64,000 nt of DNA, taken from an uncultured Collinsella sp. GTDB lineage: Bacteria > Actinomycetota > Coriobacteriia > Coriobacteriales > Coriobacteriaceae. Location of the stretch: contig CAUDQR010000010.1 in assembly GCA_958451615.1 (NCBI GenBank), positions 20,456-84,455 of the forward strand. Direction: 5' to 3'. Both the position numbers and the translations under genes were made by a program. The notes under the pieces are model-generated. The model did not search any database. It saw nothing but the letters and a program-made list of their open reading frames with translations, and had not been told where the DNA came from. Below, in pieces: positions 18,556 through 25,373 of this stretch (its first letter is position 1; each line of letters begins with the position of its first letter).

Positions 18556-19476
18556 ATGCGTATTGTGTTTATGGGTACGCCTGATTTTGCTGTGCCTTCT
18601 TTGACTTCGCTTGTTGAGGCTGGGAATGAGATTGCGCTTGTTGTTACTCGTCCTGATGCTGTTCGCGGGCGTGGTAAGAAGTTTGAGCCGTCTCCTGTTA
18701 AGGCTAAGGCGCTCGAGCTTGGTTTGCCTGTTGTTGAGGCTAATCGTATGACGCCTGAGGTTGTTGAGGTGCTCAAGGCTGCGCAGGCTGATATTTTCTG
18801 TGTGGCAGCCTATGGTTGCATTTTGCCCGATGAGGTGCTGCATATGGCGCCGCTTGGTATTGTGAATGTTCATGCTTCGCTGCTGCCTCGTTGGCGTGGG
18901 GCTGCTCCTATTCAGCGTGCCATTCTTGCTGGTGATGAGATTGCTGGCGTTTCTATTATGCGCATTGGGCATGGCGTGGATACCGGCGCCTATTGTGCGC
19001 AGGCCTCGACCTCGGTTGCCGGTAAGCATGCCGAGGCGCTGACTATGGAGCTCGCTGAGCTCGGCGGCAAACTGCTTGCCGATACGCTTCCTTCTCTTGC
19101 CGATGGCACCGCCGTGTGGATCGAACAGGACGAGGCGCTCGTTACCCATGCTGCCAAGATTTCTAAGCAGGAGATGCGCTTGGATCCGCACATGGCGGCG
19201 CTTGATTGCGTGCGTCATGTGCTGGCCTCGTCCGATACCGCGCCTGCTCGTTGCGTGATTGCCGGCAAGACCGTGCGTGTGCTCGATGCTGCGGCGGCTG
19301 ATGTGTCGCTTGGCGAGGGTCAGGTTCTCGTTCAGGCTAAGCGTGTTTACCTTGGCCTTTCCGATGGCTCGGTTGAGTTGCTCGAGGTTAAGCCTGATGG
19401 CAAGCGTGCTATGGCCGCTTCTGCTTGGGCTGCTGGCCTGCAGGGTGCCGATCTTATCTGGGGTGTTTTGTCATGA
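18556..19476 (+). CDS. fmt: Methionyl-tRNA formyltransferase
   Basis: The 306-aa enzyme formylates Met-tRNA(fMet) with 10-formyltetrahydrofolate. The N-terminal domain starts RIVFMGTPDFAVPSL and contains the folate-site signature VNVHASLLPRWRGAAPIQRAI with catalytic Asn/His, then GVSIMRIGHGVDTG. The C-terminal OB-like domain follows from about residue 205. The ATG at 18556 has a good site upstream; an earlier in-frame ATG adds only 8 unlike residues. The stop overlaps the rsmB ATG (ATGA). The first half uses T-ending codons far more than its neighbours, changing to C/G-ending codons after about base 19000. Confidence 0.95.
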   Translation: MRIVFMGTPDFAVPSLTSLVEAGNEIALVVTRPDAVRGRGKKFEPSPVKAKALELGLPVVEANRMTPEVVEVLKAAQADIFCVAAYGCILPDEVLHMAPLGIVNVHASLLPRWRGAAPIQRAILAGDEIAGVSIMRIGHGVDTGAYCAQASTSVAGKHAEALTMELAELGGKLLADTLPSLADGTAVWIEQDEALVTHAAKISKQEMRLDPHMAALDCVRHVLASSDTAPARCVIAGKTVRVLDAAAADVSLGEGQVLVQAKRVYLGLSDGSVELLEVKPDGKRAMAASAWAAGLQGADLIWGVLS

Positions 19477-20873
19477 GCAAGCTGTCTCCCGCGCGCAAGC
19501 TTGCGCTCGATGTACTGATGGAGGCCGATCGCCGCGGCATGTATGCGCGCGACGTGCTGTCCTCTCGCGCATCGGCCAAGGCTATTGACCAGCGCGATTC
19601 CGCTTTTGCCGCCCGCTTGGCGCTGGGCGTGGCCGCCACGCAGGGTATTTTGGACGAGCTGCTCGATCAGTTTCTCGATAAACCCAAAAAGGTTGCGCCG
19701 CGCGTTCGCATGGCACTTCGCATCTCGGCCTTCGAGATGCTTTATCTGCATACGCCTGGCCGCGTTGCCGTGAGCCAGGGTGTTGAACTGGTGCGCAGCG
19801 GTGCTAAGTCTGCCGCGGGCCTAGCTAACGCGGTGCTGCACAAGGTTGCGGACAACGTGGGGGATTTTGCCACGGCATCCGACGTGGATGAGTCCGAGCG
19901 CCGCCTGGTTCGCCTTTCGCGTTTGATGGGTCTTCCTCGCTGGCTGTGCGCTCGTATTATGGCCTCGTTCGATACGCCCGAGGGCGCGCTCAACTTTGCC
20001 GGCAATCTGGCGCCCGCGCCGCTTGCCCTGCACGAGAATGCTTTTGCGACAAAGGACGACCCGTATATCTCGCAGCTCGTTGCGCCTGTCTTCCCGGGCT
20101 GCCATGCTCCGGTCGATGCGCAGGTCACGGTGGCATCGGGCGTGTTTGAGCGTGCTGCCGCGGTTGCCTCTGACCTCAACGCTCAGCTTATCGCAACTGC
20201 TGCGACACGTCCTGGGCGATGCTTGGAGATTGGTGCCGGTCGCGGCACCAAGACCTATGTGATGATGTGCCAGGCCAAGCGTGCCGGCTACGACCGTCAG
20301 CACACTGCGCTCGATTTGCACGACCGCAAGTGCGACCAGAATCTCGCGCGCCTGCACAAGGCGGGTATCCAGGGCGTCCGTACGGTGTCGGGCGATGCCT
20401 GCGAGCTCAATGAGGTGCTCACGTCCTTTGACGCGATGCTTGGCGAGCCCGCGTTGTTCGACACAGTCTTTATCGATGCGCCGTGTTCTGGCACCGGCAC
20501 TATGCGCCGTCATCCCGAGATCCCGTGGCGCCTGACCGAGAACGACGTTACGACTGAGTTGCCCAAGCTGCAGCTGACGATGCTCAAGGAAGCAGCCGCG
20601 CGCGTGGCTGCCGGCGGTGAGCTTATCTATGCCACCTGCTCGGTTTTTGATGAAGAGAACACGCAGGTCGTGGATGCCTTCCTGGCTTCTCCCGAGGGCG
20701 CCGGCTTTACCGTGGCCCCCGTCTCCGAAGCCCAGATTCTGCAGCTCCCCGAGTTCGAACAAGCTAAGAAGCTCGTTTCCGTACGACAAAACGCTCGAGG
20801 CCTTTTCCAAAGCGTACCCGTTAATGCGGACTCCTACGACGGCCACTTCTGCGCCCGCCTGGTCCGCCAGTAA
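19473..20873 (+). CDS. rsmB: 16S rRNA (cytosine-5)-methyltransferase RsmB/Sun family
   Basis: The 466-aa protein joins an N-terminal NusB-like RNA-binding domain (about 1-140) to a C-terminal SAM-dependent methyltransferase. Motif I is LEIGAGRGTKT. Motif IV is DAPCSGTGTMRRHPEIPWR, and motif VI YATCSVFDEEN carries the second catalytic Cys. Together they define the two-cysteine m5C methyltransferases. The expected target is C967 of 16S rRNA. The start overlaps the fmt stop by 4 bp, an arrangement common for fmt-rsmB. After the stop come two 68-nt palindromes and a structured element, not a conventional terminator. Confidence 0.93.
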   Translation: MSKLSPARKLALDVLMEADRRGMYARDVLSSRASAKAIDQRDSAFAARLALGVAATQGILDELLDQFLDKPKKVAPRVRMALRISAFEMLYLHTPGRVAVSQGVELVRSGAKSAAGLANAVLHKVADNVGDFATASDVDESERRLVRLSRLMGLPRWLCARIMASFDTPEGALNFAGNLAPAPLALHENAFATKDDPYISQLVAPVFPGCHAPVDAQVTVASGVFERAAAVASDLNAQLIATAATRPGRCLEIGAGRGTKTYVMMCQAKRAGYDRQHTALDLHDRKCDQNLARLHKAGIQGVRTVSGDACELNEVLTSFDAMLGEPALFDTVFIDAPCSGTGTMRRHPEIPWRLTENDVTTELPKLQLTMLKEAAARVAAGGELIYATCSVFDEENTQVVDAFLASPEGAGFTVAPVSEAQILQLPEFEQAKKLVSVRQNARGLFQSVPVNADSYDGHFCARLVRQ

Positions 20874-20878
20874 CTGCT

Positions 20879-20946
20879 AAGTTGCGGTGAAATAGGGATT
20901 GAATAGCGGCATCTACCCGCCAAACAGTCCTTATTTCACCGCAACT
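20879..20946 (+). repeat. 68-nt palindromic repeat, copy 2
   Basis: AAGTTGCGGTGAAATAGGG at the left pairs with the complementary right arm ending TTTCACCGCAACT. The copy at 21221-21288 matches base for base except in the loop. It starts 5 nt after the rsmB stop. Confidence 0.85.
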
Positions 20947-21033
20947 CAGGAGATCATGCGAGCGGAGATCGCAATAGAGGTAAAGAGTGGTAAAAATATC
21001 CCCGTTTCATACTTGCTGTTATCAAAAGTGGGG

Positions 21034-21165
21034 CGGATTACGGGGCTAGATTGGTGATGCCCGACCACAGCAAAAATGACCTAAATAAAGCCGCAGGTAG
21101 ATGGTTTGTTGAAATTTGCAAATTACTGGAATGGATGGAGGTTGTCAATTCAGCCCCGTAATCCG
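21034..21165 (+). ncRNA. Structured intergenic element A (14-bp arms, conserved core)
   Basis: CGGATTACGGGGCT at 21034-21047 pairs perfectly with AGCCCCGTAATCCG at 21152-21165. Inside lie ACCACAG (offset 30) and CAGGTAGA (offset 60), shared at offsets 31 and 61 with the element at 25150-25283. The arms there are unrelated in sequence yet equally complementary. This suggests a conserved structured RNA or structure-recognised DNA element. Strand is assigned only by analogy. Confidence 0.5.
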
Positions 21166-21220
21166 GTAGAGTTTTGAAATGTTACAAACTTAGCATCAGC
21201 CCGAAATCCAATCTATAGAG

Positions 21221-21288
21221 AAGTTGCGGTGAAATAGGGATTGAATAACGGCTTTTCCAGGCTAAACAATCCTCATTTCACCGCAACT
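21221..21288 (+). repeat. 68-nt palindromic repeat, copy 3
   Basis: It has the same arms as copy 2, with internal GGGATTG / CAATCC pairing kept. Copies 2 and 3 bracket structured element A in direct orientation. Confidence 0.85.
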
Positions 21289-21322
21289 CATCAGGAAACT
21301 TGGGTAGCGGGACCGCTTGACG

Positions 21323-21559
21323 CTAGTGGTTATGCGGGCAGTTGGCGCAGCAGCCGCTGGTGGCGCTGGTGCTGGAGCCTCCGCTTCGCTGGTCGGTGTT
21401 GTAGAAGCCGCTGCCCTCAAACTTGATGCCGCTGGCCGAGAACGTCTTGGCCGCCGGGGCACCGCAGTTCGGGCACACGACCTCGGGGGTCTCGGACATG
21501 GGATGCTCAACCTCAAACACGTTGCCGCAGCTCGAGCACTTGTAATCGTAGCGCGCCAT
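21323..21559 (-). CDS. FmdB-family zinc-ribbon protein
   Basis: This small 78-aa protein has an N-terminal zinc ribbon with ligands Cys8, Cys11, Cys29 and Cys32 in the order YKCSSCGNVFEVEHPM...VVCPNCGA, then AAKTFSASGIKFEGSGFYNTD, the usual FmdB/CxxC_CXXC_SSSS core. The tail is Gly/Ser-rich and ends with additional Cys and His (GCCANCPHNH). The family is widespread and its role is uncertain; one member was proposed as a regulator of formamidase. The ATG has AAGGAAG upstream. It is transcribed in the same direction as the GH13-GH77 gene upstream, across a hairpin. Confidence 0.88.
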   Translation of the reverse strand: MARYDYKCSSCGNVFEVEHPMSETPEVVCPNCGAPAAKTFSASGIKFEGSGFYNTDQRSGGSSTSATSGCCANCPHNH

Positions 21560-21581
21560 AATACTTCCTTTTCAGCACAAA

Positions 21582-21603
21582 GCGGGCAGATCGCTCTGCC
21601 CGC
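21582..21603 (-). terminator. Hairpin after the GH13-GH77 gene
   Basis: GCGGGCAGA-TCGC-TCTGCCCGC forms a 9-bp stem, followed on the minus strand by TTTGTGCTG. The T-run is weak, so read-through into the FmdB gene is possible. Confidence 0.6.
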
Positions 21604-21647
21604 ATAAATTCAAACAGCTGTAACTGTACCCTATATCGGGGGTTTTA

Positions 21648-24600
21648 TCACGCTTCGCCCCAGAATCTATGGGTGTTGCGCAGGAGCTGTGCAGTTTTGC
21701 CCTCGGCGGCCGCAACGGCGGCCTCATCGGCCTGCCAGGTCCAGTTACCCGTGGCCACGCCCGGTACGTTCATGCGCGCGTCGTCGCCAAGCCGCAGGAC
21801 ATCCTGCAGCGGCATCATCACCAGGGGAGCGTCGCTTGCGAGCGCGTCGCCCATCAGCTTGGCCGCCACCTCAACACCGCTCGGCTCGTCGCCGCCCGCA
21901 AAGGAGCGCGTGCACCAACCGGCGAGCGTCGACGTGTCGTGCGTCGAGGTGTATAGAATCTTGCCCGGCGTTGGATGCACGCCGCAGCGAACGTCGTAAT
22001 CGCTAAACTCCAGCACGTCCATGCCGGGGAAGCCGCAGGTCGAAGCCATGGCGCGAACACCGGGCGTCAGGTAGCCTAGGTCCTCGGCGATAAAGTTGAG
22101 CGGACCCAGCTCGTCAAAGGCGGTTTGGAACAGGTCCTTGCCCGGACCCGCCAGCCAGCGGCCGTCGGCGCAGGCCTTGCCTGCGGGAATGCTAAAGTAG
22201 CTGTGGAAGCCCAGGAAGTGGTCCAGGCGCACACGGTCGTAGAGCGAGAACGCGCGACGCAGGCGGTCCATCCACCAGCGGTAGCCGTTCTGCTTCATGT
22301 GGTCCCAGCGGAACGTCGGGTTGCCCCACACCTGGCCCTCGGGCGCAAAGTTATCGGGCGGCGCACCGGAGATCTCGATTGCCTTGCCGGTATCGGAAAG
22401 CCAGAAGTTTTCGGGCTCGCTCCACGCGTCGGCCGAATCGTCCGAAACGTACATGGGAATGTCGCCGATGACCTCGATGCCCTTCTTGTGCGCATAGTTC
22501 ATGAGCTCGCACCAGGCCAGGTCAAAGCGGTACTGCATGTACGCCTGCAGCTCGGCCTCGTCGTGGAAACGCTTGTCGTCAATCAGATGCTCGTTGTAGC
22601 GCGCGACATCGGCCGGCCAATCGTGGCGCGACTCGCCCTCAAAGTACTTCTTAACGGCCATGTAGACGCAGTACTTCTCGAGCCAATCGGCGTTGCGATG
22701 TTTAAACGCCGTGTAGAGCGGGTCTGCATCCTCGCCGCCACGGGCCTTCCAAGTCTCAAAGTCGGCCGCCAGTTCCACTTGGCTCTCGGGCAGCAGGTCA
22801 ACATTGCCCGCAAAAGCCGAAGGCTCAGCGTATGGGGAGCGGAAGAAGTCCGTCGGGTTGACAGGCAGGACCTGCCAGTAGCGCATGCCCATAGCGGACA
22901 GATGGTCGATAAAGCGACGCGTGGGTGCGCCGATCGTGCCGGGCTTGCCGTCATCGGTCGGCACCGAGGTGATGTGGCACACGACGCCCGCGCCGTGATC
23001 GAGCGGCTCCTGCAGGCGCTGCTCGGCATGGTGATAGATGATCGACGAGCCCAGCGGATACAGATCGAGCGTGACCGTACCGTTGTGGATCTCGCACTCG
23101 TGACCGCTGATGACGTCACTCGCGCATTCGCCGAGCGCCGGAATCGTCACGCGGTGCGAATTGCGCAGGCTGCGGTTGATGATAACCGTCGCGGACTCGC
23201 CATCCTTGCCCGTGCGGTTGTAGGCCAGCACCTCATCGTTGAGCGCGAAGGCCTTGATCTCGCCGTCGATCATAAACGGCAGTGCGCGGCGTACGGCGGA
23301 GGCGTTCTTGACAATAGCCAGCGTGTCGAAGTCGTGCAGTTGGTCCTTGGTTGGCAGGGTGCGGCGGTTGCCCGGATCGGTAAGGCCCTCCAGGCCGTAT
23401 TCGTCGCCGTAGTAGATCGAGGGCACGCCGGGGAAGGTCATCTGCATGAGCGTTGCAAGCCAAAAACGGCTCTTGGCCAGGCCCATCGAGTTCTCGTCCA
23501 GACGCCACTTGCTGCGCTCGCACTCGGGTAGCTGCGACTCGTCGGGGCCGCCGCCGAGCACCGAGATGATGCGCGGGCGGTCGTGGCTCGAAAGCAAATT
23601 GAGCGCGCAGGACAATGCCTCGCTCGGGTAGTTCTCGCGCAGGGTTTCGATATCCTCAGCTGCCTGGTAGGCGTTCTTATATCCCATCAAAAAGCCGATG
23701 ACCATGTCGCGGAAGGGGTAATCCATAGCAGAGTCCAGCTCGGATCCCTGCAGATAGCGGCGCAGATGGCCGTAGCTAATTTTGTTTGAGGCGTCTTCCC
23801 AGACTTCGCCGAGCAACAGTGCGTCAGGCTTTTCGGCAAGTACGGCCTTTTTGATCTCGGCCAGGAAGTCGTCGGAAAGCTCGTCAGCGACGTCCAGGCG
23901 CCAGCCATGAGCGCCGGCACGTAGCCATTTACGGATCACGCCGTCCTTGCCCAGGAGCCGCTCGCGTACCAGCTCGGAGCTCTCATTGATGGCGGGCATG
24001 TTGCCCACGCCCCACCAGCAGTCGTACGAGCCGTCCTCGTGGAAATAAAACGCATCGCGCCACGGCGAATCCTCGCTCTGCCAGGCGCCCACGCCGGGGT
24101 AGTTGCCGTAGCGGTTGAAATAGATCGAGTCGTCGCCCGTATGGTTAAAGACGCCGTCCAGGATGATGGAGATGCCGAGCTTCTCGGCTGCCTCGCACAG
24201 CTCCGTAAAGTCCTGCTCGGTGCCCAAGATCGGGTCGATCTTGGTGTAGTCGGCCGTGTCGTAGCGGTGGTTGCTCGCGGCTTCAAAGATGGGGTTGAGG
24301 TAGATGGCCGTAAAGCCCAGCTCGGCGATGCGAGGCAGGTCTTCCTGGATGCCCTTGAGCGAGCCTCCGTAGAAGTCCCAGGTCTTGATGGAGCCGTCCT
24401 CGGCGCGCTCGTACTCCGGCGGCTCGTTCCAGTCCTCGACCATGCGGCGCTGGATGCCGTTGCGCGGTTTTTCAACCTCGGCCAGCGTGCGCTCGCGCCA
24501 GTTCTCGTCACGGGCATAGCGGTCGGGGAAGATCTGGTACACCATGCCGCGCTCGTACCAGGCGGGGCGGTTCTCGCGGTGCTTATAGACGGTAATCTGG

Positions 24601-24944
24601 AAGGACGGCACCTCGGCGTAGTCGTAGGTTACGCCCTCGCCGCCGGTGCGACCTTGCGGCGCGCCCAGGCGAACCTCGGGCTGGCCCTCGATATTGCATA
24701 TAAAGCTGTACCAGATAAGACAGGGCTCGGTGCACTCAAGCTCTACGGTAAATATGCCGTCGCCCTCGTGCGTCATGGGATACCGAGACTCACCGATCTC
24801 ATCGACCCAGGTGCGCAGCGTAAGCGTTGCCTGGTTGGGATCGGCATCCTCCAAAATCACCGAGAGTGCAACGGAAGTTCCAGTGGTCACAGCGCCAAAC
24901 GGAGTGCGAAACTGCGGCAGGCGGCTGTTGTGAATCAATCTCAT
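21648..24944 (-). CDS. Bifunctional GH13 alpha-amylase / GH77 4-alpha-glucanotransferase fusion
   Basis: The 1098-aa protein carries two complete glycosidase units. Residues about 1-120 look like a beta-sandwich starch-binding or neopullulanase N-domain. The GH13 barrel follows, with DGVFNHTG (about 263-270), GWRLDVADE holding the nucleophile Asp (about 347-355), GEVWED with the acid/base Glu (about 377-382) and LSSHD (about 451). From about 645 the MalQ domain has RLDHFLGF (about 904), AEDLGYLTPG (about 949) and STHDTSTLAGW (about 1003). It would debranch or hydrolyse alpha-glucans and disproportionate the maltodextrins made. No signal peptide is seen, so it is probably cytosolic. It lies next to the glycogen operon. 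Confidence 0.93.
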   Translation of the reverse strand: MRLIHNSRLPQFRTPFGAVTTGTSVALSVILEDADPNQATLTLRTWVDEIGESRYPMTHEGDGIFTVELECTEPCLIWYSFICNIEGQPEVRLGAPQGRTGGEGVTYDYAEVPSFQITVYKHRENRPAWYERGMVYQIFPDRYARDENWRERTLAEVEKPRNGIQRRMVEDWNEPPEYERAEDGSIKTWDFYGGSLKGIQEDLPRIAELGFTAIYLNPIFEAASNHRYDTADYTKIDPILGTEQDFTELCEAAEKLGISIILDGVFNHTGDDSIYFNRYGNYPGVGAWQSEDSPWRDAFYFHEDGSYDCWWGVGNMPAINESSELVRERLLGKDGVIRKWLRAGAHGWRLDVADELSDDFLAEIKKAVLAEKPDALLLGEVWEDASNKISYGHLRRYLQGSELDSAMDYPFRDMVIGFLMGYKNAYQAAEDIETLRENYPSEALSCALNLLSSHDRPRIISVLGGGPDESQLPECERSKWRLDENSMGLAKSRFWLATLMQMTFPGVPSIYYGDEYGLEGLTDPGNRRTLPTKDQLHDFDTLAIVKNASAVRRALPFMIDGEIKAFALNDEVLAYNRTGKDGESATVIINRSLRNSHRVTIPALGECASDVISGHECEIHNGTVTLDLYPLGSSIIYHHAEQRLQEPLDHGAGVVCHITSVPTDDGKPGTIGAPTRRFIDHLSAMGMRYWQVLPVNPTDFFRSPYAEPSAFAGNVDLLPESQVELAADFETWKARGGEDADPLYTAFKHRNADWLEKYCVYMAVKKYFEGESRHDWPADVARYNEHLIDDKRFHDEAELQAYMQYRFDLAWCELMNYAHKKGIEVIGDIPMYVSDDSADAWSEPENFWLSDTGKAIEISGAPPDNFAPEGQVWGNPTFRWDHMKQNGYRWWMDRLRRAFSLYDRVRLDHFLGFHSYFSIPAGKACADGRWLAGPGKDLFQTAFDELGPLNFIAEDLGYLTPGVRAMASTCGFPGMDVLEFSDYDVRCGVHPTPGKILYTSTHDTSTLAGWCTRSFAGGDEPSGVEVAAKLMGDALASDAPLVMMPLQDVLRLGDDARMNVPGVATGNWTWQADEAAVAAAEGKTAQLLRNTHRFWGEA

Positions 24945-25149
24945 AGTACGGTCCAGTTCTATACAGTCATGGCCAACGGGCCATGGGCTTAACGCACGTT
25001 ACTTAAGTATATCGTTGCACTTTAGTTGTATAAACTACAGCCGCTCATTATCGGCGAACGGTTGTCCTAGAAAATCGTTTTACCATCCAAATTATCGCGG
25101 CATTCGAAAACGCACATACCGATACTATTTGTAGCCAACCAAAAGTACC
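24945..25149. other. Upstream region of the GH13-GH77 gene
   Basis: About 200 nt of AT-rich DNA with no gene. It must contain the promoter of the leftward fusion gene; TATAAACTAC at about 25029-25038 and nearby AT-rich hexamers are possible elements, but I cannot assign them firmly. Confidence 0.4.
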
Positions 25150-25283
25150 CCGGTTTACTACGATAAATTGAATGATCTCAACCACAGTCAATTTGGTGAT
25201 ATTAAAACCTCAGGTAGAAGCGTTGCCAATTTTGTAGATTGCTCGTTGTGGTCGGCCGAAGCCATTTTGTCGTAGTAAACCGG
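25150..25283 (+). ncRNA. Structured intergenic element B (14-bp arms, conserved core)
   Basis: CCGGTTTACTACGA at 25150-25163 pairs perfectly with TCGTAGTAAACCGG at 25270-25283. ACCACAG at 25181 and CAGGTAGA at 25211 occur at the same offsets as in element A (21034-21165). Total length is 134 against 132 nt. It lies between two leftward genes, upstream of the GH13-GH77 promoter region and downstream of glgA. Confidence 0.5.
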
Positions 25284-25311
25284 CCCTCCTTTTAATGCGA
25301 AGTTCAACCAA

Positions 25312-25343
25312 GAAGAGGGCGCCTGCTTGGGGCGCCCTCTTTT
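25312..25343 (-). terminator. Terminator of the glycogen operon
   Basis: GAAGAGGGCGCC-TGCTTGG-GGCGCCCTCTTTT forms a stem of about 10 bp downstream of glgA. On the minus strand it ends in CTCTTCTTGG; on the plus strand it has a TTTT tract, so it may work both ways. Confidence 0.75.
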
Positions 25344-25373
25344 GCGTTGAGGATTAAGTTTTAATCGTCAGGA

